From assembly GCA_014898425.1 (NCBI GenBank), contig RCSZ01000015.1:868001-932000 (forward strand): a DNA stretch of 64,000 nucleotides, given 5' to 3'. The position numbers and the translations under genes are program-made. Origin of the DNA: Botryotinia globosa (taxonomy: Eukaryota > Ascomycota > Leotiomycetes > Helotiales > Sclerotiniaceae). This document shows, one piece after another, positions 35,338 through 47,937 of the stretch. The notes under the pieces were generated by a model. The model was not told the origin of the DNA. It did no database searches and worked only from the letters and a program-made list of their open reading frames with translations. The stretch's first letter is position 1, and each line of letters opens with the position of its first letter.

Positions 35338-35527
35338 CACCTATGTCCGATGACAAAAGGCTCTCTTAACCCTTATCTCTTCACTACAACAAGGGTTAAA
35401 AGGCTATTTCATTCTTATTTATTTTTTAATTAAAATTTAAAGTATTTAATTTCTGTCTTTCTATTCTATATAATAGAATATATAATTTTTGGTATATATC
35501 AATTCTAATAATTGAAAAAGTATAATA
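35338..35527 (+). repeat. Left long inverted repeat of the inner element
   Basis: Pairs with 36569-36758. Most differences are C/T or G/A, for example GATGACAAAAGG against GACGACAAGAGG near the tip. Confidence 0.75.
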
Positions 35528-36568
35528 GAATATTTTAATATATTATTTATAGATTTTACTAACTCTTTTTTAGATTCTTTAAAAAAAAAATTTAAATGAA
35601 CTAATAAGCAAATTCAAAACTTTTTTCTAGATAATCTAAAAAATAATAATTCTTAAATAATCTAAAAACATTTATATAAAAAAGAGATATTTAAGATATT
35701 TAAATTATTTAAAAATATTAATTTTAAATAAAATAATAAATAAAATCAAAATGATTCTATATGAGTTGATATAGATGGTAGTTTTATACAATGTTGATAT
35801 TCAAAAAAAATTAAAAAAAGAATTGTTTATTAATAATTAATTTGTGTTATATAATACAATATTAATTCAAGCTTTAATAATAATAGTAATTCTATTTATA
35901 TATTCTACTAGCCTAAGCTTCCCATATAGTATTACTCTAGTACTATTCCCAATCAAGCCTAGCCTATCCCATGCTAAGCGCATAAAGAATATAAGAAATT
36001 TTTCTTATAATATTGAATTTTTATTATTTTATTATAATGATAGAATTTTATTATTATAATTAGTTCCCTTAATATTATAATAATATTAAGTGATTTAATT
36101 AATATTTATTAAAAACAATAGTAATTATATAAAAAGCAAATTAATTTTTATACAAAATTTTATAATGAGTTATTTTATATCATTATTATCTTTTAGAAGA
36201 TCTAAAAAATATAATAAATTTTTATTTTTCAAAAAATCCAAAAAATCCAATTGTTATTATCTTTTCGAAAATCCCAAAAAGTTAAAAGAAATTCTTAAAT
36301 TGTTCAGCAATATAATTTTCAATTTTTTTAAAAATAAATTCAATTTTTTTTATAAATTATATTTAGAATTCATTTTTAGATTTTTAAAAAATATCAAAAT
36401 ATATATATCCAAAATCCATTCATTCCTAAATATTCCAAAAAGTATTTTTCAAATTTTCTAAAATTTTGAGAATTTTTCAAATTCTAATTCTAAAAATATA
36501 GTTTTTAGATTCTCTAAAAAAGATAAATATATTAATTATATATTTCAAAATATAATTAATAATTAGAA

Positions 36569-36758
36569 TATTATACTTTTTCAATTATTAAAATTGATAT
36601 ATATTAGACATTATATATTTTATCATATAAAATAAGAAAATAAAAATTAAATACTTTAAATTTTAATTGAAAAATAAATAAAAATGAAATAGCCTTTTAA
36701 CCCTTATTATAACAAAGAGATAAGAGTTAAGAGAGCCTCTTGTCGTCGGACATAGGTG
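36569..36758 (-). repeat. Right long inverted repeat of the inner element
   Basis: Reverse complement partner of 35338-35527. The alignment breaks down just inside the shared AAAAAGTATAATA string. Confidence 0.75.
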
Positions 36759-36766
36759 ATAAAATT
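36759..36766. repeat. Right 8-bp target-site duplication ATAAAATT
   Basis: Identical to 35330-35337 and directly abuts the last base of the inner element. It lies in AT-rich sequence, so chance matching is easier than usual, but its exact placement at both ends argues for a real duplication. Confidence 0.75.
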
Positions 36767-37023
36767 GAAAAAAAGTAATAAATCGAATATTAATATTAAA
36801 CTATAAAAAGCTACAAAATGTTGATTAACAAATTTGAAAATTTATATAATAACTTTATTAAATCTATAATGAAATCTTGATTAGTATTTGTTAATATATA
36901 TTACTTTATATTTTATAAACTTATAAATCTTAATTCAATATTAATAAAATATAGTGCTAAATTATTTTGATTTAACTTATTTTGATAACAAATTAAAAAA
37001 AAACGATTTGAACGAGCTCTTAG

Positions 37024-37653
37024 TACGGATACCTTAAAAATGTCTCATGGAGAATAGAGAAGATGCCCAAATACATAAACAACAGATATTATTGTTTGTG
37101 AATGATAATAAACAACCGGTAACTAAGCGAAGGAAATCAGACGAGAAAGAAACCAATATACACTCAAGTGAATCTCACTTAGTTACTCTTGTTCAAGGTG
37201 TCCATTCAGAGATCTTTCTTAACAGGAACCCATTTTCTTTTTTGGTCATATACGGGAAATTATTAAATAGAAATACGGCCTACAAATTGCGGACCGCATT
37301 TTTGGGAATAAAATCAGTGTCCAATAGATGTCTTTATACTTGTTCACCCCTCGATTTCACAGCCAACACCTCGACGAACCCACAGAACATTTCTTTACTT
37401 GCACTCAATAACTCATAGTATCTCAAGACTAAATCTCTCGAGCACGCCGTATCTTGTTATTTGAATCACACAATATCTCGTGGTATACACCATCTATATT
37501 TATCCATCCCTCAAGACTTCCAGTTCCACATCACAAAAACCGATTTGGTACCACTCACAACTTACATGCACTATTTCCACCATTACTACAAGTCATTTGT
37601 CACAACTCCAGCAATCGTACTCACCTTGCCTTTTGATTGATCAACTCCTCAAA
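37024..37653. other. Promoter/5' UTR region of the uncharacterised gene at 37654
   Basis: Base composition returns to normal at the element edge. An open stretch at 37047-37418 has no recognisable domain. The last 250 bp is C/A-rich, like 5' UTRs elsewhere in the window. Confidence 0.45.
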
Positions 37654-38980
37654 ATGCCCAAGTCTCGCAACTCCATGTCCCGGACTACACGATTCCGGCG
37701 AAAACCATATTCACATCTTCCGGATCGAGCACCTCTCCCTGATCTGGCTGTTTTGCATGAAAATGGAACTTTGTTTTCGGATCCGAGGGCGATGACTGAG
37801 AGTGCTATAGAGGAGGAAACTTCTGGAACTCAGAAACATAAGTCAAGGAGTGAGTCGAAAGGTATGCATTTCTTATCTTTATCTTCGTAAGAGGAAGGAG
37901 GGGAATTCTATGCATATGAGTATGACGAAATACTAATAGAAAGCATCAGTACAACCACATCTCCACCCTCGAGCCTCTAGCTCAGAGTCCCAATCTGACG
38001 AAGATGAATTTGCCAACTCAGAGAGTAGACACAATACACCCTCACACCTCCCAGAAAACGAACACCTTACCTATCCACCCACACCCTCAAACCCCCACTC
38101 CAACATTCAGCAGAACCACTTCTCCTCTTCAAATCCCTCCACCAAAACAAATCCAAACTCAATATCTCCTCACTCCCTCCGTCAACGACGTCGCGGACTC
38201 CCCGATCTCCGCGTCATCACATCACCTACTCTTCTCGCCGAGCTGAAAAATGGAAATCTCAACAACACGTTCATGAAAATCCCGCCTCCCGAGTTAAAGC
38301 AGAGAGAACTGGAGACCCAAGTATCGCAAACATACCAAGAGCTTCGCTTCCAAAACCCCATCTCTGAATCCCAAACCCACGGAGATAACTGGAGAAGCCA
38401 AGAAAGAGAAAATCATAACCGCAAAACCCGCAACCACTACGTCCCCAATCCTCCCAGACAACAGCAAAAAATTCGCTTGCGCAAAAACGGACCTCCCCGT
38501 CCCCATCCTCGCACTCGATACTCATTCATATCCAAATCTCCAGACACATCGCAAGATATGAGCACCCCCACCCCCAATCCCAACTCACCACCCATCCCAA
38601 ACCCAAACCCCGAAATACCTTACCCAAACCGCATAATCCCATCAACCCTCTCTCCAACTCCCTCTCCCTCTCCACTACCCCCACAACTCCTGCCAGCCCC
38701 TCTCACTAACCCCCTCACACCCACCCAATACATTTCCGCCATCCTCGCTCTTCGCGCCTCGACCCGCAATCCTGACCATTTCCCCTTACCACCTGGTATC
38801 CAACATTTTGAAAATTTGTCGCAGCAGCAGCAGAAGAAGAAGAATAAGAAAGAAAGGGAGCGAGAAATCCACTTCCTCGCGCTGCAGATGGAACAGGTGG
38901 AAGATGCGATACGGCTTGAGGGGGCGCCGGAGGAGGCGAGAGAGGTGTATTATGCGCAGTTTGCGAGGGGGGAGGATTGA
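37654..38980 (+). CDS. Uncharacterised Pro/Ser/Asn-rich protein with C-terminal coiled coil
   Basis: Exons 37654-37861 and 37950-38980 (GTATGC donor, phase 1, 88-bp intron) give 412 residues. The start MPKSRNSMSRTTRFRRKPY is basic. Short ordered islands are LPDLRVITSPTLLAELKNG, PTQYISAILALRAS and a C-terminal charged helix (KKKNKKEREREIHFLALQM, then EEAREVYYAQFARGED). The rest is Pro/Asn/Gln low complexity. No known domain, signal peptide or membrane segment is visible. The unbroken frame across the splice and the conserved-looking C-terminal helix support a real gene. It is probably a nuclear or cytosolic lineage-specific protein. Confidence 0.65.
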
Positions 38981-39374
38981 GGAGGGAGAAGGGAAGGGAA
39001 GGAGGGGGTGGGGGTAGAGAATTGATGTGGTTCTGTTTATAGAAGAAAAATGAAGGGAAGAAGGGAAGACTAGGAACAGCTAGAATAGCTTGAGAAAGGA
39101 AAGAGAATAATAAAATCCACAAACTTATCAAATGATATACAAATCATATCAGATATTTCAGCCATGCATGCACCCATCCATCCATATAGGACCTAGGTAG
39201 ACATCTCACCATTCCCTCACCCCATCTCCTCACCCCATCTCCAATCAAACGCCAACACTTACCCAATACTCATATATAAATAAACATACAACATCCATAT
39301 AAAAAAGAAACCATAAAAATCCCCATCCTCTCACCAAGTCTCTCCAATTTCCAGAACACATTTATCTCACAATC

Positions 39375-39415
39375 TCCTCTCCCCTCTCCCCTCTCCCCTC
39401 TCCCCTTTCAAAATT
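39375..39415. repeat. CCCCTCT tandem repeat
   Basis: Roughly five copies of a 7-bp CTCCCCT unit, all C+T on this strand. Confidence 0.7.
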
Positions 39416-39492
39416 CCTCCTCTCCTCTCCTCTACGACTACACATCCCAGATCCACATCCCACATCATACATCATCCCCCCCTTTTCTCTAC

Positions 39493-39549
39493 TCCCTCAC
39501 CCCCTCACCCCCTCACGCCCTCACGCCCTCACCCCCTCACCCCCTCCTC
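39493..39549. repeat. ACCCCCTC tandem repeat
   Basis: About seven copies of an 8-bp CACCCCCT-like unit, two of them with a C-to-G change (CACGCCCT). Confidence 0.7.
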
Positions 39550-40321
39550 ACCCAACCTTCAATCGTCAACCCCCCCCCTCTTACAAGCCCAAAGAACTAA
39601 ACCACATACATAAACCTACCCTCAAACCTCAATTCTCAAGCTTCTATACCTCTATTAGCTCTATTCATCAACTCCATCTATCCGTATGCCATTTCAAGTC
39701 GGTGTATCAGGATATCTCACTGGTACTGCTACGGTACCTAAGTAGTCATGCAAGTCGAACACAATCTGATGTATGGTCTAGTGAGAGACATAATACTACC
39801 TTCTGCCTATCCAGAAGTGATTTAGAAAGGAGTCTTCATCTTGTGCATTTAACCTTTGAAGTTTCTTTCATGGACATAATTAGCATCTTGGTCGAAGCAA
39901 ATAGGGGCAGTTAAATATCATTCAAGTTTATTTTCGCATACACATATTTCTCATAACTCTGGGATCACCAGTTATCAAATCCTTACTCAAAACATGCATC
40001 TCGAAGTATCTATTTCCGATCTATCTTCTAATATGCGGTGCATACATGGTAACTAATAAAATTTTGTCTTAGACCGAAACTCATAATTTCAATCTTGTAA
40101 AAAAAAAGAGATTCGTAGTCGAGGTAAAAACGAATAAACGCCAAAGACCATACACTATGATGACGACCAATTAAAGTGCCAAACCATGAGTGAAAAGTAA
40201 AAACAAAAATGACTCGAAAATTCTTTTCTTGACCCGAGTTTCGTTTGTCTTGCCCATCCATTTTAAATATTTCGTCTATCCACAAACACCAACCACCATC
40301 ATTCATCTATGACGTAAACAT

Positions 40322-43300
40322 TTATTCATCCTCATCAGAGAAAACCTCCTCTCCTCTCTTGCGACGGGCCATACGGTCCTTCTTCTTCTTACGGAGTTCA
40401 GCAGAAGAAAGCTTGGCCTTCTTCTTGGTGGAGACAATCTTGTTACCCATCTAAATAAGTTGTTAGTGAATGTTTAATAATAATGATAATGCAATAGTTT
40501 AAACTTACGGCATCAAATTTCTCCTCTTCTTCGGCATCATCTCCCTTGAGACGAGGTCCAGATCCTTGACCTTGTACCCAGTTGTGTCCGGATGCAACCA
40601 TCTTTCCGTCCAATACAGCCCAAACTTCCTCAGTGATGTTCTTGGTGAACTCGGCACTGTGAGTAATGATGATAACACCACCCTCGAAGCTTCTGAGAGC
40701 CTTAGACAAGGCACCGAGAGAGTCACGATCCAAGTAGTTGGTAGGTTCGTCAAGAACGATCAAATGAGGACGTTGCCACGAGCAAGCAGCGAGAACGACC
40801 TTGACACGTTGACCTCCAGAGAGACCCAACATACGGGAGTGAGAAACCAACTCAGCATCCAAACCAAAGTTGGCGCAGTGCTGTTCGATCTCCTTTCTAA
40901 CCAAAGGTCTGAATTGACCACTGGCAAGAGCCTCCTTTTGATCGACTTCAGCAACCATCTTTTGATGGGAAGCCAAAATCTCAGTACGTGGGATCCATGC
41001 GTTGTCTGCAGTCATCATAGGAACCCATCTCTCGTTCTTCATGCCAACATTCTCTCCGAGAGCGAACGAACATTCATACTCGTAAGAGTTCTTGAACTTA
41101 CGACGGGAGTGGATACCAATAACACGACGTTGACTACCTTCAATCTTGTAAATCTTGTCCATAGCCTTCTCATCCTCATCAGTGACGATCTTGTTGGCTC
41201 TGTCCATAGTCTCACGATCTTCACCAGTTTGGAAACGCCATTGAATATATTCGGATGGGGTCTTCTCGAGATGGTGATCGATGTGGGCGAAAGCGTGTTG
41301 TTTAATGTAGGCGATACGGATGTTCTCGTGGGTGTAGACCTCACCTTCAGTTGGGATGAGTTCACCAGTGAGAACGTTGATCAAAGTGGATTTACCAGCT
41401 CCGTTAGGACCAATGACGGCAATACGGGAACCGAGGGAACATTGGAAGGAGATGTCGGAGATTTGTGGTTTTGGAGTACCTGGGTATTGGAAGGACATCT
41501 TGCTGACACGAACAATAGCCTTGGCCTTGGTCTTGACACCCTCGAGGAAACCTGGCTCTGGGAACTTGAATTCCATCTCGGAAGCACCAAGCTCGTAGTA
41601 AGACTTAGCTTGTGGGCACTTCTTGACGAACTCCTTCAAGTTACCACGATATCTCTTGAGCTTGTATCGCTCGTAGTGGATAATGTGTTGACAGACGTTA
41701 TCCAAGAAAGCGGAGTCGTGGGAAACGATGATGGAGGTACATGGGGAGTTTTGGAGGTATTCCTCGAGCCACTTGACGTTCTTGACATCCAAATGGTTAG
41801 TAGGCTCATCCAAAAGGAGAATATCTGGAGACTCGAAAACAGCACGGCAAAGAGCCAACTTCATCTTCCATCCTCCAGAGAGGGCAGTGATCAAGTTGTT
41901 GGTCATCTCTGGGGTGAAACCGAACTCGGACAATTGCTTCTCGACTTCCTCTTGGGAAGTCTCGACACCGACCTCCTTAAGCTTCTTCATGGTCCAAGCA
42001 ATGGTGGTTTGCTCAGTATCAGCGGAATCGAGATCGTGCTCAACGAACACAGTCTTGACTTCGCTCTTCTTTGGGAAACCCTCAACTTGCTCGTTATTGA
42101 TAGCACGCATGAGAGTAGACTTTCCGGAACCGTTAGGACCGCAAAGACCATATCGTTGACCACGCTTGAGGCGGAGATGTGTTTGGTTGAGGAGAATCTT
42201 AGCACCATACGCCAAGTTGAAGGTACAGTTGCAAAGATCCTCACCTTCCTCATCATCAGCCTCTTCGGCATCCTCAGCCTCGGCACCTGGGGAGGCACGC
42301 TTGCGGAGGTTGTCGACAACTGATTGAGCATCCTTCTCGCCGATAAGTGCGACGGCGAATGGCTTGAGGTTGGAAGTCCAGCTGTGGGAGTCAGCATCCT
42401 TCTCATCGATGAGTTGACCAGCAATAGCGGCGATGTATGTGATGATTGGCTCGAATTTGAGAGCAGACTTGTTGGAGCTAAGGACATCCTTGAGGATAGC
42501 CTCAACAGTGGAGACTTGACCAGCGTTTGATGGTTCTGGGATCTTTCCATCAGCGCCGACGGCACCGACACGCTTGATGGTGTCAAGACCTTGCTTGGTC
42601 TTCTCACGAGCCTCAGGATCAGCCAAGTTATCGTAGTTCTTGATGAGACCTGGCATCAATTTTGGCAAGAAAGCAGCGACAATGTTGGGGTCCTCGACCA
42701 ACTTGCACATGTTGTCAATGATGACAGCGGACTTTCTCTTGATGGCAGTCTCACGCTCGCTAAGACCACGATCCAAAAGAGGAACCATGATAGCCAAAGT
42801 TGGCTCATGAACGTCAGTGACGAAAGTGGTGGCACCGAGCAAGTGAATGGTCTCTGGGACGTTCTCTGGCTTAGCGATACACTTGATCAACTCTGGAATG
42901 AAGCGTTCGATATCCTTGTTGACGATAAGTCCGCAGACCTTCTCCATGATACCGTATGCTCTCTTCTTGACTTCTGGCTTTGTATCCCACATAGATTCGG
43001 AAACGACTGGGATAAGATCTGGAACTCTGAGAGCCAATTGGGTTGGTGCTGACTCGACGAGAGCCTCGATACAGTCAAGACCGGTCATCTTTTCGGGCCA
43101 TTTTTGAGCTTCGAGGATGGATTTGATGATGGGTGGGAGAACTGCCTTGACAGCATTTGGGTTGACAGCCTTAACGATGGCCAAGGCAGCTGCTTGTGCG
43201 GCGTTCTTGACTGGGACCATCTTGTCACCAACGGAGTTGAGGACGGGGCCGAGGAGGACAATGAGGTATGGCTCGACGGCGGCAGAGACTTCGGAGTGCT

Positions 43301-43779
43301 CAGCAATTGCTTGGATAGCATTGAGAGCGCGTTCTCTGACATTAGCATCCTTCTTGTTTGCCAATTGCTTCTTCAAAGCCTCGACAGTTCTGCAAAGGAC
43401 ACATTGTTAGTAAAGCTGAACATAAAAATTTGAAAGATTTTAGTGCGACCGTGAGATGGCATATCGATATGAAGAGGTGAATGAGAGGACATCTAAAGTG
43501 TGATGTCTTTGACAGATGTCCCACCCTATCCAGTCCCTCCCTCCTCATGGATGAAAATTTGAATACTGAAGTCGGAAATACATACTTGGTGGGGGCATCA
43601 TTCTCCTCGATGTTACCATTAATGAAAATGGCGAGGTTGTGAGTGGCAGCGTTAATGTCAGTCTGCTCTTTCGAAACAGACAACTTCGACATTAAGTCAT
43701 CTAAGACCTTGATCGAGTTCTTGTTTTCAGCCATCTTTCCTGTTGTTGTTGGGTTCGATGGTGTTTCGATAGAAGGCAT
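40322..43779 (-). CDS. TEF3: Translation elongation factor eEF3 (ABC-F type ATPase)
   Basis: Exons 43779-43586, 43389-40509 and 40450-40322 give 1067 residues, or 1052 from the ATG at 43734 ([18 protein letters not shown]), which matches family length (about 1044-1055) better. HEAT repeats fill residues about 60-320, then a helical linker, ABC1 ([36 protein letters not shown]) and ABC2 ([35 protein letters not shown]). A chromodomain-like insert sits within ABC2 ([15 protein letters not shown]). The last exon supplies the Lys-rich tail ([19 protein letters not shown]). eEF3 is a fungal-specific ribosomal ATPase that drives E-site tRNA release during elongation. Codon use is strongly biased, as expected for a highly expressed gene, and this explains long open antisense frames. 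Confidence 0.96.
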
Positions 43780-46700
43780 TGTAAAAGAAGAGAAGAAGAG
43801 GGGGGAGAAAAGATGTCGATAAGGATTTGTGGGAATGAAATTTTTGCTTAGCGCGAAACTACCCGTAGTAATCGGTGCGTTGAGAGTGGAGAAGATATTG
43901 TAATCTGGATATATGATTCGACAATACCTAAATTAAGATAAAGTGGGCAAAAGTGGCGGAGAAAAGAGAGAGAGAGAGAGAGAATGGATGATTTCGATAA
44001 AGAAACCCTTTATTTTTCTATTTCTTTCTATATTAGATTTGTTGAGAAAGGGTGTTTTTTTACACTCTTTTTGTTCGTCTCTACTTGATATTTAGAGGAC
44101 AAAAAGAATACAGGAGGTGTTTTTCTAAAGGGAAGAAGAATGAAGGAAAATAGATATACATACCGACTTCTCTTCAGAGGGAGGAAGGCTTTTGGACCCT
44201 TTTAATTTTCTGAAGTGGCATTACATACATACTGATAAAAAAACATTGCAAGGGTTTTCTCTCGCTTAATCTCTTAGCTCGATTATTCGGTGTGAGAATC
44301 ACGGGCAGACGGGAAAAACAATTGAGTGGCGTAAAGAAAGTGTGTGGCGGCAATTGAATTTCGTTGGTTGATATTATATTGCTGAATAAGCACAAGTGAA
44401 TTTGGATCTTATTTTTAAAACATTGCTAGTGGACAGTTGTATATCTGTACATCTGCACATCTGTAAATCTAGCCCGTATACACCAATGATATTCTACGAA
44501 CAATTTCGAGCACAGCGAGCTTGGGGGTTTGGGGGCTTGCCACCATGAAAGAGAGATTTGTACGGAGTATGTATGAATCTCTCTCACATACACGATCAAT
44601 GGTGAATTCCATGATTCTTTCTCATTCAATATACAATCAATATACAATCAATATGCTAGGGAGTGTTTACTAGGTAGGTAACATTACATTGTAATAAAGA
44701 ATTCTATTAGCCTCTCACATAATTATAACAAATAGTATCAACTCTGTATAGTGAATGAATATATCTACGAGTACTAGGGACCTAGCAGATATATTCTTCA
44801 ATACCCTCTCTCCCTGCATTGGATAATTCACACAACCAATCCATTATTAGATCGATCTACCAGTATATACCGAATCGGTTTGGCTCATTTCCATCCGGCC
44901 AGATTCAACTCAACCATCTTGGGACACGTACGGAGTGAACTGAGCGAATCATGACCCGATATGTACGCATTTGATAGGATATGTATGGCGGCGATACCGT
45001 AGGGCGAAACTTAGCCGGAAGGCTCATTATTGGTTTTTTTGTCTTGCGTGAAAACTCTTCTAGTTACATATCAAGTATGTTACCTAAGGTACCGGTATTC
45101 GATATGAAAGATACCATTCATTTATGGCATTGAAAATTTTGATATAGAAATTTCTTAGCAAGGTCTCTTGAAAATTCTAGATAACAGTACTGTAGAAGGG
45201 GGTCAGAATTGAGGCGAGAGATTGTGGGGTAACGAGAGAAGGGGGAGAATTGTCGCAGGGAGATAATATGAGTGATAATGATCAATCCATCCTCCTCGGC
45301 AGGATAAAGATATCTTCAATGCTAAAGTCAACTTATTTTCCAAGACTATTCAATATTCTCATTCTTATTTGATATTTATAATGAATATTAGAGGTTTTCG
45401 CTACCTGGTTTGCTCTGAAAGCTGTATCGTAGACAAAAGGACATGCTCACTGCTCGGTAATCATCTCTGTGCACCCAAAACCCTCAGCCCCAGCCCCAGG
45501 ACAAGTTATCACGTCTAACCACAGCTACCTCAACCAAAAATAAAAATCGGCGGAGAATATCAGCCTTCAGCCAGTCAGCCAGCATAGACAAACAACCCGC
45601 ATTTAGTTTGTATAACATATCTATCCTCCGCCACCACTACTCGTATCACTCAGACAGAAAAGGGTTCCTTCCTCGCTCTCTCCCTTACGTGCAAAGAACT
45701 CCTTGCATATAGATTTATCGTAAGCCGATCAACAGGATCCCCGTGTTTCCCCAGATTTCCTTCGTCTTTAGACCTTCAGATTGTTCACCTAGGGCTTCAA
45801 TACACAACACCTAGCCTCTCTCTCTTGGCCCTTGAATTTTCGATACTTGCAAATGTTTGCTCTCTGAAGTCTCGGGAATGAATGTCGGGTTCAGTATTGT
45901 GAAGCGAGCCGATTTGGGTGAGAAGTAGACTTTAGTACCTTCCTCTTGTAAGAGTCTATCCCCTTCACTGATATAATAATTTCATATACCGAAGATCGTG
46001 TTGTATATCTATCGGTTCTATCTGCCGGTTCATTTCTCTTCTGTCGTAGTCAACCAAGTAGTTATCTACAATGTCCATATTCCAAGCGGTCTTGAATGAA
46101 ATCAAACCTTTCTTTAAGGTTCAATCTACCGTGACATCGTTACATTACCTATTCTGTAGTTTCATCGGTAGTCCATGACATTGGCATAAAATCACCTAAC
46201 TAGCAAGCGCCCGGTCCCGAACATTTTACTTTGCATCTCGTGTCTGTGCTGTCACTGCTGTGACAACTGAAACGAACTAACCTTGCCGACTCCTGAAGCT
46301 TGAAATTCTTTGAACTCCGAAATTTACTCCACATCCATCTTGAGGAAAGAACCTCGAGAGAAGAATGAAATAAAAACACGTGCTGTCGCTTAATAACTGA
46401 TGCCTCAGGCACAACATCTAATTTTCTTAATCTACCTACTGTACCTCCTCACCCTACTCTGTACGGTACCGAGTACCTTTATAAGAGACATGGATAGATT
46501 TCTGTACCTAGGTAGGTAGCTTTCTGCAGCTGTCGGGGTTTCCTAAAGCAAGATAAAATGTCAACTCGAATGTAACGCTGCTCGCGCTGTTGACGGTGAA
46601 CTGCCGCATTATCTATTACACATCATGTATTACCCATCCGTTCATGGCAACGTTAGACGTTATCACAATATCAATACTCTCCTCCTTTCGGTCCCGAGAC

Positions 46701-47937
46701 CATTCAAAAATATTCAAAGTTTCCATCCCGATGATGTTATATTTTTCGAAACATTTAGATACTTCGGAGCTTTACGTATCCCAGTCCCATCTCTTACGAA
46801 TAGTTCAAAAATGTCTTCTCCCCTTTAACTTTATTTCAACGTGCCAAGACATGTACGATTGTCGGAGCTTTCTTTGAGCCCATGTTTTGAATCTTTCAAC
46901 ACGTTTAATACATTAACCATAGGATACGCTCTTCCGTCATCTAAATGCAACTTTCAACTTGTACAGTGAGAGAGCGAAATATCACTATGTTTGGTAAGTG
47001 ATTTAATTTATGCTTGCTAATTCGCATCCAATCTACAAGATACGTTCGTGGTACACCGGTGAGCTTCTTACATGCTTGTATCATACATGAGATATCGATA
47101 TCAGAAACAACACCTAGATATGAGTTCTAGATCTCAGACGATTTGTTGCGGTATGAACCTTCAGTGTCACCTTCTGTACAGGACCTTGACATGAGCTTGA
47201 GGATTCCATAAAGTGGGTCATATACATGGGAATGTACCAGGACTTAAGTTCGGTCCCGAGATCGTTCACTTATAATGTTCAACTCCAATGGCTGATCTTT
47301 CTCGATTGTGGCCATTCAATTGGCACCCTTAAGTAACCTGGAGCCGGGAATCCCAGCTCTTCCACTCTTGCCTAGCTGCCGACGAGTTTTCATCCGCTTC
47401 TCCGCCAATAGGGATGCTAATACTATCTTGAAGGGTACTATCACGAAGATCTCACTGGCGCTGTGCCTTACAGATTATTTGTATCTTCGGATATTCGATA
47501 AAATTCTAAAGCCCGATCCTTCATTAGATTGCATCCGTTACATGGGATGAAGTGGACGTGTTCATACCGATATATGGCTTAGTCGTCTATTCTGACTATC
47601 TTCTTTCGTCGGATGATCAAATCTTTGATCAGATAAAACATTTCTCCTCAATCTATGGCTTCCTATCGAGGAAATCACTCCCGCAGTGGATACTCTGCAC
47701 GTTCCATGGACTCTTCATTTCATCAATGAACCTGGTCTGAAGTATTAGTATCTGCGCCTGACATCTTGCTTGGATAATTTGAAGAAAGCCAAGACACCTA
47801 CAATGCATAGTGGATTAGTATTTGTGCTATGAGATAGGTATAAAAAGTCGATCTTATTTCCTCGGATAACTTCCTTTCCTCATCCCCTTCTTTAACTATC
47901 AATTTTTATTAGCTTTTGCCAAGGACAAGTCAGGAAG
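43780..47937. other. 4.1-kb gene-free region
   Basis: The eEF3 promoter lies at the left, with a (GA)n tract at 43966-43982, and the propeller-protein promoter at the right. A 45.5-46.1 kb stretch is C-rich and leader-like, and an ACCTAGGT palindrome is at 46506-46513. Short ORFs (for example 46590-46877 and 47308-47550) show no domain or repeat. A noncoding RNA or an unannotated small gene cannot be excluded. Confidence 0.5.
47839..47846 (+). promoter_or_regulatory. TATA box of the TolB-like gene
   Basis: TATAAAAA lies about 100 bp upstream of the ATG at 47938, followed by a pyrimidine-rich leader. Confidence 0.55.

Larger units (their letters stand above)
35338..36758. mobile_element. Inner nonautonomous element with long inverted repeats and 8-bp TSD
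   Basis: A 1421-bp element begins CACCTATGTCCGA and ends with its reverse complement, flanked on both sides by the identical octamer ATAAAATT. The 8-bp duplication suggests a hAT-class insertion. The two ends remain alignable for about 190 bp. The core (35530-36565) is A/T-rich with A-rich Phe/Lys/Asn-biased ORFs and no transposase motif, so it is MITE- or foldback-like. Its insertion into the outer element gives an order of events: outer first, inner second. Confidence 0.75.
35230..37019. mobile_element. Outer AT-rich element with TTA(G) target duplication
   Basis: The left end reads GGGCCTGTTCGAATCG from 35230; the right end, reverse-complemented from 37019, reads GAGCTCGTTCAAATCG. The two match at 12 of 16 positions and all four differences are transitions. 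TTA (35227-35229 and 37020-37022), or TTAG if the next G is included, flanks both sides. A 3-bp TTA duplication with GGGCC-type ends points to PIF/Harbinger (Tourist-like), by family knowledge. No transposase frame survives. It is interrupted by the inner element at 35338-36758, leaving arms of about 108 and 261 bp. Very high A+T content contrasts sharply with the flanks. Confidence 0.65.
38981..40321. other. Intergenic with pyrimidine tandem repeats
   Basis: Convergent 3' flanks of the gene above and of eEF3. It includes an ACCTAGGT palindrome at 39191-39198 and two C/T-rich tandem repeats listed separately. No gene seen. Confidence 0.55.

Noticed and set aside
36165..36461. 98-codon ORF inside the AT-rich island
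   Set aside because: Only Phe/Lys/Asn/Ile-rich sequence from A+T-biased DNA in the core of a transposon; no transposase or other motif.
37047..37418. 123-codon ORF just right of the transposon
   Set aside because: No recognisable features; likely promoter sequence of the gene at 37654.
40566..42323. Real gene antisense to eEF3
   Set aside because: No domain and only composition-driven openness; kept as a low-interest observation.
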